The translations under genes and the position numbers were made by a program. Positions 9,308 to 17,831 of a stretch of DNA of 64,000 nt are shown one piece after another (the stretch's first letter is position 1; every line of letters starts with the position of its first letter). The notes under the pieces are model-generated. The model was not told the origin of the DNA. It saw only the letters and a program-made list of their open reading frames with translations, and did no database searches. This stretch comes from Corynebacterium pelargi. Its GTDB lineage: Bacteria > Actinomycetota > Actinomycetes > Mycobacteriales > Mycobacteriaceae. The DNA lies in NCBI RefSeq assembly GCF_014635485.1, contig NZ_BMCX01000001.1, positions 675,634-739,633 on the forward strand, given 5' to 3'.

Positions 9308-9478
9308 ATGAGTCTGGGCATTGTCGAACTCGCGTTAATCGCGGTCTTAATCGCGATCCCCCTTGCAATAATCATTGCAGTGGTCATTTTTGGAGCAAAA
9401 ATCTACAACACCTTAAAAAGCATTAACGACGAATTGAAGCTGGCAAGGCAACACCGATCAGGCGAAGTAAAACACTGA
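9308..9478 (+). CDS. single-span membrane peptide, 56 residues
   Basis: Short gene from ATG 9308 to TGA 9478. AGAGGA lies 6-7 bases upstream, a near-ideal ribosome binding site. The product has one hydrophobic helix (residues about 3-30, rich in Ile/Leu/Val/Ala) followed by a charged, amphipathic tail (KIYNTLKSINDELKLARQHRSGEVKH). It resembles small membrane-anchored peptides with a coiled-coil tail, but no family is recognised. It stands alone between rpsT and uhpT. Confidence 0.65.
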   Translation: MSLGIVELALIAVLIAIPLAIIIAVVIFGAKIYNTLKSINDELKLARQHRSGEVKH

Positions 9479-9756
9479 TCCCATACCGCAGCGCTACCTC
9501 GCGCGACCCCAAAAGTTCACGCAGTTGAGGCAACGTCTTCGTGATGGCTGCGAAGTGCTCTCCATCCTCCACCTGCGAGGAAGGGCAAAAGACTCGCATA
9601 AACCTTCGTTTTTAGACGCTCCCCCTTCCCCACCGGGTCGGAAAAATGCCACGGCTAAAAGCGCAACAACTGAAAATGGCGAAGCCTCAGTCCGCCTGCA
9701 AGTACGCGGACTAAGACTTCCCTAAATATGGCTAGATCAGTAGAACTGTGAAGTTG
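9479..9756. other. intergenic region downstream of the small peptide gene
   Basis: No credible gene. A plus-strand reading frame at 9525-9725 has no ribosome binding site and no family resemblance. No hairpin with a T-run was seen at either end. Confidence 0.4.
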
Positions 9757-11166
9757 CTACGAGGTGGCGGCTGCCGCTTTGGCATCATCTTCTTTAAGCC
9801 GCCGGATTTGACGCTCCTCACCGATGCTAACGATCAGCATCAAAGCGAAGCCGACCACTAATGCCAAGTAGAGCACGGTGAACATTGCTCCCCAGCCATG
9901 GAGGAGATGACCAAAGATGGTGAGCCCCTCACGCTCAGGGTCAGCGATCATAGCCAAACCAACTTTTGCTAGAGAATCGCCGAAAAGATAGCCGAAGGTT
10001 CCCGTCATACCGTTAGCTACTGAGATTGCCTTTTTCGGAACGAAACCAACAAGCGAGACACCAATTAGTAGCTGCGGGCCAAAGATGAGAGCACCAAGTG
10101 CGAACAATGAAACGTTGACCTGCAACTCGGTGGTGGCGTTTTTGTAGAAACCGATAGCAAAAAACAGGGCAACCATCGCGAGTACAGAGACGAGTGCTCG
10201 ACGACCGCCCATTAGGTCAGAGATATAGCCCCAGCACATCGATGCGATAAACGCGCCAATCTCGAAGTAGAAGATCGTTTCCACGGCCGCCGAAGTGTCG
10301 AAATTTAGGGTTTCAGTAACATACAAAGGCGCCCAGTTGTCGATACCGATGCGGATGATGTAGGTAAAGACGTTAGCCACACAGAGCAACCAGATCCATG
10401 GGTTGCGCATAATATACTTGCGGAAAATTTCGAACTTGGTCATTTGTTCGGATTCGACGTTGCGTACTTCCACCGGTTCTTCGAAGATTTCCTCCGACGT
10501 ATTCCAACCCAACTCTTGTGGGTCATTCTTACCGATGAACATGCCCGCAACACCAATAGCGATGCCTAGAAGTGCAGGGAATACAAACATTCCCACAACG
10601 TCTCCGTGGAAAAACTGATTCGCACCCCACAAAGCAACTACGCCTGCGAGGGCACCACCAATATTGTGCGACGCGTTCCAAAAACCTAGGTAGCGACCAC
10701 GCTGCTTTCGTGGTGTCCAAGCCGTGATTGTCGAGTACGAACCTGGACCACCAACTGACTGGAATGCACCGTTTAGCCCCCAAAGAGCGACAAAGATACC
10801 TACATGCGAACCGAAGGCTGCCAGGAACAGACCCAGTGCCAGAACAGTCATCGAAGCAGCTACCAAAAGGAACGAAACAATCCTCTTAGTATTTCGACCG
10901 TCAATAACGTAACCGAGCGCCGTTTTACCTATGCCGTAGGTGATGGAAAACGCCAATCCGATATAGCCCAGCTCCAAAGTAGTCAAGCCGTACTGCTCTT
11001 TGAGCAGGGGTTGTGCAGCCTTGAAGTTATTGCGCACGAGGTACATGCACATGTAGGCGATGAAGACTACGAAGAATGCTTTCAGAAAGTTTCTGAGCCA
11101 AAGTTTGCGCTGCTGCGCTAGCGATAGTCCACTGTGTGGCGGTCGTTGAAGTTCAAAGAATTTCAA
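9757..11166 (-). CDS. uhpT: hexose-6-phosphate:phosphate antiporter (OPA family, UhpT-type)
   Basis: 469 residues with 12 membrane segments. The sequence follows enterobacterial UhpT closely along its whole length: LGYIGLAFSITYGIGKT, the organophosphate-antiporter segment around QSVGGPGSYSTITAWTPRKQRG, RYLGFWNASHNIGGA, FGPQLLIGVSLVGFVPKKA and the C-terminal EERQIRR. It imports glucose-6-phosphate and similar sugar phosphates in exchange for phosphate. The start is TTG with GAGAGGA 8 bases upstream. There is no UhpA/B/C regulatory system beside it. The surrounding 2.5 kb lacks the repeated motifs found elsewhere, which hints at horizontal acquisition. Confidence 0.9.
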   Translation of the reverse strand: MKFFELQRPPHSGLSLAQQRKLWLRNFLKAFFVVFIAYMCMYLVRNNFKAAQPLLKEQYGLTTLELGYIGLAFSITYGIGKTALGYVIDGRNTKRIVSFLLVAASMTVLALGLFLAAFGSHVGIFVALWGLNGAFQSVGGPGSYSTITAWTPRKQRGRYLGFWNASHNIGGALAGVVALWGANQFFHGDVVGMFVFPALLGIAIGVAGMFIGKNDPQELGWNTSEEIFEEPVEVRNVESEQMTKFEIFRKYIMRNPWIWLLCVANVFTYIIRIGIDNWAPLYVTETLNFDTSAAVETIFYFEIGAFIASMCWGYISDLMGGRRALVSVLAMVALFFAIGFYKNATTELQVNVSLFALGALIFGPQLLIGVSLVGFVPKKAISVANGMTGTFGYLFGDSLAKVGLAMIADPEREGLTIFGHLLHGWGAMFTVLYLALVVGFALMLIVSIGEERQIRRLKEDDAKAAAATS

Positions 11167-11213
11167 CTTGATCGTCCTCTCTAATCAAAAAGCCAACCCT
11201 TAGTAACGTGCGT

Positions 11214-11245
11214 CACAATGATTGTGCAGATGTGGTGCTTGTCAA
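11214..11245 (-). promoter_or_regulatory. candidate uhpT promoter with overlapping palindrome
   Basis: A perfect inverted repeat CACAATgATTGTG (11214-11226) overlaps a possible -10 (AATCAT on the minus strand, 11218-11223) that is 16 bases from TTGACA (minus strand, 11240-11245). A repressor bound here would block transcription of uhpT. The regulator is unknown. Confidence 0.5.
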
Positions 11246-11850
11246 TTAATGGCAAGGACTTAATTTATGTAACAAGGCTAGGAGCATGCGTTTCCAATAG
11301 CAAACGTGCTGCTAAAGCACCGTTTTTGATGCGATTCTCAGGGATTAAACACTGATTTTTTAGGACTATTTTTAGCTAGGTCGTACGATGCAACCCTGAT
11401 TCGGCAGTAATCGAGAGTTGGAAAGGGAGAAAAAGTTCAAGACCCAAAAGATTCCGGCTTCGCCCCCACCGGACACGAGAAGTTTTCAAGCCGAGCGCTC
11501 CAACCTCCTCAGCCTCGCTGTCGTCAGACAACAAGCACGGCAACGCCGATCACATTTCAGGAATCAGTAGGGTGCCCCCCCTAGTCGTTACACAATCGAG
11601 AAGAGCTTAGCCAATGTGGGCGGCCAACATGTCACACCTTCGGCCTAGGTCCGTAAATCGTTTAGCCGTGCGACACCAGATGGATCACGCTCGGCGTTCT
11701 ACTTTTCGGATGTTCAGGAAGGTGCGAAACCGATGGCCGATACCTCGGTGCTACTACCCCAACCCCGCTCAAGTGAGCACTGCGCTCTTGCTTCCACGCA
11801 TCAACCCGCTGGACAATCACATGTGCCTCTTTCTCCGGACGGCCCCATCG
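11246..11850. other. 605-base stretch without a gene upstream of uhpT
   Basis: Relatively AT-rich up to about 11450, then mixed. No reading frame has a plausible start with a ribosome binding site, and no tRNA, hairpin terminator or insertion-sequence end was recognised. It may carry the untranslated 3' part of the MOSC transcript and remnants of a lost gene. Confidence 0.5.
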
Positions 11851-12498
11851 TCATTGCGAGCGCAGCATCTTCTCAAAGCGCTCGCGATACATCGGGGCCA
11901 CGCAATCGGCCTCGAGCACAGCCGCCATGGCTTCGCGATCCCCCATATTCGCTGCGAAGAGCGTCCGCATTGTCAATGCGTGCGTCGGGGCGTCGAAAAG
12001 CTCGATGGAATCACCTGGCCGAATTTCCCCAGCCTCGATTACGCGGAGGTAGGCTCCGCAATCGCCATGTTCGGCGAAGCGTTTGACCCATCCGCGCTGC
12101 TCAAGCCACGCAGCGAAGGTTCGACACGGCTGGCGTGAAATGGACACTTCAAGCACCGCGCTGCCGATGCGCATGCGTTGGTTGATCAGTTGCGCAGACC
12201 AATCCACGCCCGTGGTGGTGAGATTTTCGCCGAACACCCCGGGGCGCAATTCGCGGCCGAGCTGCTTTTGCCAATAATCCAGCTCCTCACGGGCGAAGGC
12301 ATACACCGCTTTTTCTGCGCCGCCGTGATGCTTGGTGTCACCAATCACATCTGATTCCACACCCGAACCATCCCCGTAGGAAGGCCCGGGCGCAGACACA
12401 CGGATGCGCTCGCGCGGCTGTTTATCGATGCCGCTCACACGATCCGCGCCCCCAGGATCAGCTTGGGGCACGGCCACATTGGTGCTGAGGATCTTCAT
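11851..12498 (-). CDS. MOSC domain protein (YiiM-like)
   Basis: 215 residues. It contains the MOSC beta-barrel signatures GDTKHHGGAEKAVYAF, RPGVFGENLTT, the conserved cysteine in ISRQPCRTF and GDCGAYLRVIEAGEIRPGDSIEL. MOSC proteins carry sulfur or bind molybdenum cofactor and often reduce N-hydroxylated compounds with a redox partner. ATG 12498 is chosen because AGGA lies 8 bases upstream and the upstream in-frame ATGs are too close to it. Its stop region has a near-copy of the GCTCGCATTGAC motif; a second near-copy is at 11972-11983. Confidence 0.87.
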   Translation of the reverse strand: MKILSTNVAVPQADPGGADRVSGIDKQPRERIRVSAPGPSYGDGSGVESDVIGDTKHHGGAEKAVYAFAREELDYWQKQLGRELRPGVFGENLTTTGVDWSAQLINQRMRIGSAVLEVSISRQPCRTFAAWLEQRGWVKRFAEHGDCGAYLRVIEAGEIRPGDSIELFDAPTHALTMRTLFAANMGDREAMAAVLEADCVAPMYRERFEKMLRSQ

Positions 12499-12575
12499 GC
12501 CCATCATCCTAATGACTTCGTATGCCCTCGCCTCAGCGTCATGCAAAGTGTCGTGCAAAGCGTCAATGCGAGCGT

Positions 12576-13220
12576 TTAGAAGAAGCCGCGGACACCGGCG
12601 ATCATCAAGGCAATCGCGGCGAACACGAAGAAGGCACCCGCGACAGCATCGATATATGGCCCGGCCTTGACCATGCGTGTGCGCAGCAATTTCGAGCCCA
12701 CCGCCATCGCGATCAGACCGAATCCAACAAAGGCGGTAAACAGCAGCACAGCGATCAGCTCAACACTGAGCGCCAGACTTGGATTAGGCGGCAAAAACGG
12801 CGCGATCACAGCGGCGAAGTACAGCAAAGCCTTGGGGTTGGCCAGGTTGGTCAGCAGCCCTTGGCGGTACGAACGCCAGGGCGTGCCCAAGATCCCCTCG
12901 AGCTTTAAGTCAATGCGAGCGTCCGCTTTGAACTGTTTGCGAGCTTCGCGCAGCATTTGCACACCCATGTACCCAATCCAGCCGCCGCCAAGCAGTTGAA
13001 TGGCGCTCAGGATCGAGGGGTAGGCAGTCAGCAACGCTGAGGCGCCGGTAACGGTCAGGGTCACCCACACCGCAAGCCCGGTGACAATGCCCGCGACCGT
13101 AGCCAGACCATGTTTGCGTGATTTTGTGGCCACGCGCATCACGAGGAAAATATCGGGCCCTGGGGTGATCATCCCGGCCAGATATAAGGTGACGAGCGTG
13201 GCGAGCTGGTTAAGCTCCAC
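12576..13220 (-). CDS. LysE/RhtB family amino-acid exporter
   Basis: 214 residues from GTG 13220, six membrane segments. The family motif ITPGPDIFLVMR is near the N terminus, followed by KHGLATVAGIVTGLAVWV and GGGWIGYMGVQMLR. It exports basic or neutral amino acids or homoserine lactones in proton exchange. The GTG overlaps the end of the ankyrin gene by 11 bases, so translation is probably coupled; the longer TTG start is less likely. It contains two exact GCTCGCATTGAC motifs, one inside (12909-12920) and one before the end (12562-12573, just outside the stop). Confidence 0.88.
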   Translation of the reverse strand: MELNQLATLVTLYLAGMITPGPDIFLVMRVATKSRKHGLATVAGIVTGLAVWVTLTVTGASALLTAYPSILSAIQLLGGGWIGYMGVQMLREARKQFKADARIDLKLEGILGTPWRSYRQGLLTNLANPKALLYFAAVIAPFLPPNPSLALSVELIAVLLFTAFVGFGLIAMAVGSKLLRTRMVKAGPYIDAVAGAFFVFAAIALMIAGVRGFF

Positions 13221-13611
13221 GGCTTTCGAGTCGTTGCACGAGCTCGTCTTGGCCAAACATGCGAGCCGTATCTATGGCACTCGGCTGCCCCAAGGCAGGA
13301 TCGGCGCCAGCTTGCATGAGCTTTTCGACGACCCCCTGCTCCTTTTTGAAAATGGCCCCGGCCAGGGGTGACTGACCTCGATCGTTGAGGGCATCGACAT
13401 CGGCGCCGCGTTGAATCAACACCTCGAGCGCTTCCTCATTGCCGCTATAGGCGGCCAGCATCAGCAGGCTATTGCCCTCATGGTTTTGTAGGTTCGGATC
13501 GACACCGTGGTCGAGATACTCCGCCAGGGTGCGCGGATCTCCAGAACGTGCAAGCTCGAATAGCTTGTTGGCCAACGCCTGCACGTCTTCGGGTAGTTCG
13601 GATGAAAGCAT
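13210..13611 (-). CDS. ankyrin-repeat protein
   Basis: 133 residues. Three ankyrin repeats are visible: GDPRTLAEYLDHGVDPNLQN, EGNSLLMLAAYSGNEEALEVLIQRGADVDALN and GQSPLAGAIFKKEQGVVEKLMQAGADPA. There is no signal peptide, so it is cytoplasmic. Ankyrin arrays bind partner proteins; the partner is unknown. No Shine-Dalgarno precedes the ATG. TAAACT lies 7 bases upstream within the 3' end of holA, pointing to a leaderless mRNA of its own. It leads directly into the exporter gene. Confidence 0.87.
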   Translation of the reverse strand: MLSSELPEDVQALANKLFELARSGDPRTLAEYLDHGVDPNLQNHEGNSLLMLAAYSGNEEALEVLIQRGADVDALNDRGQSPLAGAIFKKEQGVVEKLMQAGADPALGQPSAIDTARMFGQDELVQRLESRGA

Positions 13612-13618
13612 GCGTGAC

Positions 13619-13624
13619 AGTTTA
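13619..13624 (-). promoter_or_regulatory. leaderless -10 box of the ankyrin gene, inside the holA stop region
   Basis: TAAACT on the minus strand, 7 bases upstream of the ATG at 13611 and overlapping the holA stop codon. It would let the ankyrin-exporter pair be transcribed separately from holA. Confidence 0.5.
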
Positions 13625-14569
13625 GCCAGCCAATTGGGAAACGCGCCTCACCGCATCCTCAATTGCGAATTCAGGGTCGCCACCTTGGCCTTTGACGGTG
13701 GCGTCGAGTTCAGCCATAAGAATCACAGCCTTGCTCACCGCATCGGCTGACCAGCGTCGCGCCACCTTTGAGGTTTTCTCCACAATAAACGGCGCCATTC
13801 CTAACTCTCCGGCTAACTCACGAGAATTAATCCGCCACGATCCATATAGACGCGCCACTGCGCCTACTTTCATGCTCAAAGCCGTAGCCAGCGCCACGGG
13901 CGAAACACCCAATTGGAGCGCACGCCTAGTACTGGCAACCGCACGCGCCGTTTCCCCGCTCACCGCGAGGTCGGCGATATCAAATCCCGATACTTCGGCG
14001 ATGCCGTTGTAGAACGCCCGCACTGTCGATGCGTCCACACCATCGGGATTGTCTGAAACGAGTTGAGAAACGGCTGAGGCAAGCTCGCGAAGATCGGACC
14101 CCACGCCGTCGAGAAGCGCATGGATCACATCAGGTGTGGGGCTGAGGCCGTGGTTTCTAAACTCCGCTGTGACCCACGCGGGGCGCTCATTGGGTTTGAG
14201 TTTGGCCACCTCATGTACTTGTGCGAGCTTTTTCAGCTTCGGCACCATTGCTTTTTGACGCCCACCGCCGGCGTGGCAAATGATCAGGTACATCCCGTCG
14301 ACAGGATTGCTCGCCGCTTCGAGCACAAGCTGGGCTGGTTCTTTGCCCGCATCTTCAAGGTGTTCGATCACAATGACGCGTTGCTCAGCAAAAAGTGAGG
14401 GGCTGAGCAGCTCTAAAAGCTCAGATTGTGTGATCTCACCTGCGCGCACTCGGCTGACAGTGGCCTCGGAATGTTCGGCAATGCTGCTGCTAATGGCAAT
14501 GCGGGCGCGCTCGCGCAAGAATTCATCATCACCGAGGACGAGATGGACGGGGGCGATTGCTTGGCTCAC
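13622..14569 (-). CDS. holA: DNA polymerase III subunit delta
   Basis: 315 residues. Family signatures are HLVLGDDEFL at the start, a Walker-type region without a P-loop, IEHLEDAGKEP, and the C-terminal GMAPFIVEKTSKVARRWSADAV helix bundle. Delta opens the beta clamp during loading. GTG 14569 is chosen: it begins the VSQAIAPVHLV segment expected at the N terminus and sits 19 bases after the comEC stop. Start choice is not certain because no strong ribosome binding site is seen. Confidence 0.9.
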   Translation of the reverse strand: MSQAIAPVHLVLGDDEFLRERARIAISSSIAEHSEATVSRVRAGEITQSELLELLSPSLFAEQRVIVIEHLEDAGKEPAQLVLEAASNPVDGMYLIICHAGGGRQKAMVPKLKKLAQVHEVAKLKPNERPAWVTAEFRNHGLSPTPDVIHALLDGVGSDLRELASAVSQLVSDNPDGVDASTVRAFYNGIAEVSGFDIADLAVSGETARAVASTRRALQLGVSPVALATALSMKVGAVARLYGSWRINSRELAGELGMAPFIVEKTSKVARRWSADAVSKAVILMAELDATVKGQGGDPEFAIEDAVRRVSQLAG

Positions 14570-14588
14570 GGCAACAATGGTGCCACAC

Positions 14589-15992
14589 CTAGACCAACAA
14601 GATGAGCACACCACCGATGCCGAGCGCCACGGCGATGATCAGCGTTGGGCGTCGAGAAGCTAAGGCGAAAAGGATCCAAGCGACTGCGAGCACCATCCAA
14701 GCCAGCGTGAGTGGATCACTGTGAACATTTACGCGCGAAAAAGGCAGGTTGTAACCGTATTCGGCAACCTTGGCGATCCAATTGGCCAAGGGGGTGATTG
14801 CGCGAATCATCACGCCACCAAGGACGGTGGGCTCCAAAAGCACAGCGCAAAGACCAACCACGGTGATCATCGGCACCACCGGGGCTACCAACACATTCGC
14901 TGGCACCGCGACCAAAGACACCCGCTGGGCCATGGCCACCACCAGCGGCAACGTAGCAAGTTCTGCAGCAAGCGCCACCGCCACCATGCGGCTGAGCACA
15001 TCGGGCCAATACGGGCTGGCAATGCTGCGATACACCAGCGGATAGATAGCGATAATGCCCGCGGTGGCAGCACTGGAAAGGCTCATGCCAAAAGACGTGG
15101 CAAGCGCGGGCTCATAGAGCAATAACACCAGTATTGCGATGCTCAGGCCGTGGATGGGTGGGGCTCGAGTGTGGGCCATCATGGCTACGAGCGCCAGCGA
15201 ACCCATGACCCCGGCGCGCAAGACAGAAGGTTCAGGGCCTACGATGAAGACGAACACGGCCAAGCTCAGCATGGCCGCTGTCAATGCGAGCGCTCTGCTG
15301 GCACCTGCGAGCGTGGCAATGGCGAGTACCGCGGTGGTGAGCATGGCCACGTTGCCGCCGCTGACGGCACTCAGGTGTGCGAGGCCGGTGGCGGCGTAGC
15401 GTTGTTTTGCCTCAGGGGTCTGGAGGGAGGCATCGCCAAGGATCATCGCCGGCAATAAGCCGATGGCCTCACCATCGGAGTGCTGGTGCACCAGGGTCTG
15501 AAATCGCAGCTTGACCTCGAGGGAAAAACGCTGCAGGCCATCAGGCGGGCCAAGGTAGTGGATGTCTTCTGCGATATAGAGCGCTCTTGACAGGCCACCG
15601 CTGGGGCGCACCGCCCCTTCGAGTGTTACCGAGTCGAATTGCTGAACCTTTGGTGCTTCGGTGCTAAAAACGGGCAGTTCAGTAGGAAAGCCAGCTACCT
15701 TGGCGCGAAAGAACCACCCATTATCAGTGCTATGGGGCATGCTGGCGACTTGGGCTCGCAGCGGTTGGGAGAAATCGAAGTGATCCGCTGCGCGCACACT
15801 CTGCCAGGTGCGAAGTGCCCCAGCCACACCTGTTGCGCCCACGGCGATTCCTTGGGGCCTTTGCCACAGTGCTAGTGCCACTGCGAGGAGTAGGGCGCAC
15901 CCTAGCCCCAAGGCCAGTGACCTGCTCCATGTCACCACGACTGCAATGAACCACAAGCTCGCTGCCGCTGGTACCAGGCGAAGATCGCTCAT
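14589..15992 (-). CDS. comEC: ComEC/Rec2 competence-type DNA-uptake channel, short form
   Basis: 467 residues: two N-terminal membrane segments, a short soluble DUF4131-like part, then the Competence domain (about 165-430) with HLSAVSGGNVAML and many membrane helices. The C-terminal metallo-beta-lactamase domain found in longer ComEC proteins is absent. ComEC forms the inner-membrane channel for single-stranded DNA. The ATG overlaps the comEA stop (ATGA), and holA follows 19 bases downstream. The reading frame shows no break. Confidence 0.9.
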   Translation of the reverse strand: MSDLRLVPAAASLWFIAVVVTWSRSLALGLGCALLLAVALALWQRPQGIAVGATGVAGALRTWQSVRAADHFDFSQPLRAQVASMPHSTDNGWFFRAKVAGFPTELPVFSTEAPKVQQFDSVTLEGAVRPSGGLSRALYIAEDIHYLGPPDGLQRFSLEVKLRFQTLVHQHSDGEAIGLLPAMILGDASLQTPEAKQRYAATGLAHLSAVSGGNVAMLTTAVLAIATLAGASRALALTAAMLSLAVFVFIVGPEPSVLRAGVMGSLALVAMMAHTRAPPIHGLSIAILVLLLYEPALATSFGMSLSSAATAGIIAIYPLVYRSIASPYWPDVLSRMVAVALAAELATLPLVVAMAQRVSLVAVPANVLVAPVVPMITVVGLCAVLLEPTVLGGVMIRAITPLANWIAKVAEYGYNLPFSRVNVHSDPLTLAWMVLAVAWILFALASRRPTLIIAVALGIGGVLILLV

Positions 15993-16651
15993 AGGACAAC
16001 GTGCTCAGCAATAGCTGCGTACTTTGCAGGGCCTATGCCTTTGACTTCTTGAAGCTGCTCCACGCTTTGGAAGCCGCCATTAGCCTCACGGTATTCGATG
16101 ATTGCCGCGGCAGTTTTTTCTCCGACCCCGGCAAGGGCGGTCAGCTCGCTGATGCTGGCGCGATTTAAAGAAATTTTGCCACCAGCATCTCCAGGCGGCG
16201 CGGGATCTTCGGGCCTGCTAAGCACCTCCCCGATGCGTGGGAGGGTGATTTGTTGGCCGTCGACAAGCTTTTCAGCCAAATTCACACCGGCGAGATCTGC
16301 GTCGGGTTGAGGTTTGGCCTGCTCAAGGGCATCGGCGACACGGGAGCCGGGGTCAAGGCTAAGAAGACCCGGGTGCTCCACAGCACCTACCACGGCGATG
16401 ACCACCGGCTCGTTTGAGGCCTGCGAACTCGAAGCCTCCGGGTGTGGCCGGGTATCGAGTGAGGCTTCTTGCATGAGTGGTTCTCGCTGCGGGCGAAAGA
16501 CCACCAGCACCACCAGCAGCAGCACGATCGCCAGCATGATGGCCTGCTTTTTGCTCATACCCAGCCGAAGCTTTGGGTACTGCACCTTTAGCCGATCGCT
16601 TTCTTCGGTGGTGCGCAGTAACTCTTGAAGCCTGTGTGTTGCCCTCCCCAT
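15989..16651 (-). CDS. comEA: ComEA-type DNA receptor with helix-hairpin-helix
   Basis: 220 residues. An N-terminal membrane anchor (about 35-52), an SLBB-like domain (VVGAVEHPGLLSLDPGSRVADAL...VDGQQITLPRIGE), a Pro-rich linker, and a C-terminal pair of helix-hairpin-helix motifs (LNRASISELTALAGVGEKTAAAIIEYR and VKGIGPAKYAAI). The extracellular HhH part binds double-stranded DNA and passes it to ComEC. The two genes overlap by four bases. No dedicated pilus or comF genes lie nearby. Confidence 0.93.
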   Translation of the reverse strand: MGRATHRLQELLRTTEESDRLKVQYPKLRLGMSKKQAIMLAIVLLLVVLVVFRPQREPLMQEASLDTRPHPEASSSQASNEPVVIAVVGAVEHPGLLSLDPGSRVADALEQAKPQPDADLAGVNLAEKLVDGQQITLPRIGEVLSRPEDPAPPGDAGGKISLNRASISELTALAGVGEKTAAAIIEYREANGGFQSVEQLQEVKGIGPAKYAAIAEHVVL

Positions 16652-16745
16652 GCCTGCGAGGCTAAAAGCCCATCAGATACCGGGCAAACAATGGCGGTGA
16701 TGGCCTGTGGATAACTCAGTGGGTGCCGATAAGCCTGTGCATAAG

Positions 16746-17531
16746 TTAGTCACGGTGATATACAACTGACACACCAATCGCACCGGGGCCTGCGTGCACC
16801 GCCGCGGTGGGCTCAAGTGGGCAGCTAAGAAAACTTGATCCAGAGGCAAGCTGGCGTTCCATCTGCCGCTGCAACTCGGCCGCCTCATTCGCGGCATCGT
16901 AGTGCTGAATCATGACAAAGACCGGCTCGGCGGCAGCTCTTTGACGGATCGCCTCCACCAGACGCGCAAAGGCCTTCGACTGGGTTCGTGTTTTACACGC
17001 CAATTCAAGGCGTCCGTGTTCAACACGCATCAAAGGCTTAGTGGCCAGCGCCGAGGAGACCACTGCGGTGGTTGCCGAGATACGCCCGGACTTCTTAATG
17101 GCATCGAGGCGATGCAGATATAACCACGTCTCGCTGCGGTCGAGCACATCGCGAGCAACCTCAGCGCACGCCTGCACATCCGCCCCTTCGGCAGCTAATT
17201 TCGCCGCAGCCATCGCAGCAGCCCCCACGGCCATGCCAATGGTTTGGGTGTCGACGACGTGAACCAGGCCATCAAAAATAGCAGCGGCTTGGGTCGCGGC
17301 AGACCAGGTGGAAGATAATTCTTTAGAAAGGTGCAACGCCACAACGCCCGCATCGTCACCGCGTTCGAGCTGGCGGGCGTAGGCCGCTGTCAATTCGAGC
17401 GCACTTAAACCAGCGGTGCTTTGCTCCCCGCTCGATTGCATCACGTGCAAGTCCACCACCGTGATACCCAATTCTCGGGCGAGATCGACCGGCAATCCGG
17501 AAGAAGAATCGGTGACAATGCGAACAGCCAT
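16746..17531 (-). CDS. DegV family fatty-acid-binding protein
   Basis: 261 residues. The start AVRIVTDSSSGLP is diagnostic, followed by GITVVDLHV, LSKELSSTWSAA, VDTQTIGMAVG and ending in GPGAIGVSVVYH. DegV/FakB-like proteins bind a single fatty acid and can present it to a fatty-acid kinase. It is shorter than the usual 280 residues but keeps both domains. A TGTGGATAA (DnaA-box type) sequence lies downstream at 16706-16714. Confidence 0.88.
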   Translation of the reverse strand: MAVRIVTDSSSGLPVDLARELGITVVDLHVMQSSGEQSTAGLSALELTAAYARQLERGDDAGVVALHLSKELSSTWSAATQAAAIFDGLVHVVDTQTIGMAVGAAAMAAAKLAAEGADVQACAEVARDVLDRSETWLYLHRLDAIKKSGRISATTAVVSSALATKPLMRVEHGRLELACKTRTQSKAFARLVEAIRQRAAAEPVFVMIQHYDAANEAAELQRQMERQLASGSSFLSCPLEPTAAVHAGPGAIGVSVVYHRD

Positions 17532-17831
17532 GATGGGAATCTTTTCTTAACAATGAGTGCAGTGCACGCGGTGGCTTTGAGCGCGCGGAGTGCACATCAG
17601 GCCACCTGCAGGGCGTATGGGCTAGGCGTATGGGCTATCTGCAACACTAGCGCGCACCAAAAAGCTCGGTGGCACAAACTACTAGCGTGGGGAAAATTTT
17701 TAAGCCCAAGCGCCCAGCGTCCCAGCGCCCAGTGCCAAGTGCCCAGCGCCCAAGCATCTCAGCGCCCAAGCACCCGGCGCGACTGGGCATCGCTGGCGCG
17801 GCAGCCGGCGCAGGCACCGCACCACCCAGCG
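17532..17831. other. 300-base intergenic region with a degenerate GCGCCCAG-type repeat
   Basis: No gene. From about 17708 to 17790 an irregular array of units related to AGCGCCCA(G/A) is repeated about eight times with variable linkers, and the following 50 bases are G/C-rich. On the minus strand it would be the 3' region after gpgP. Upstream, GTATGGGCTA occurs twice in tandem near 17617-17640. Confidence 0.55.

Noticed and set aside
9525..9725. 66-codon frame after the small peptide gene
   Set aside because: No ribosome binding site and no recognisable or protein-like pattern.
17700..17800. CRISPR-like array
   Set aside because: Units are only 8 bases, irregular and without unique spacers; no cas genes in the window.
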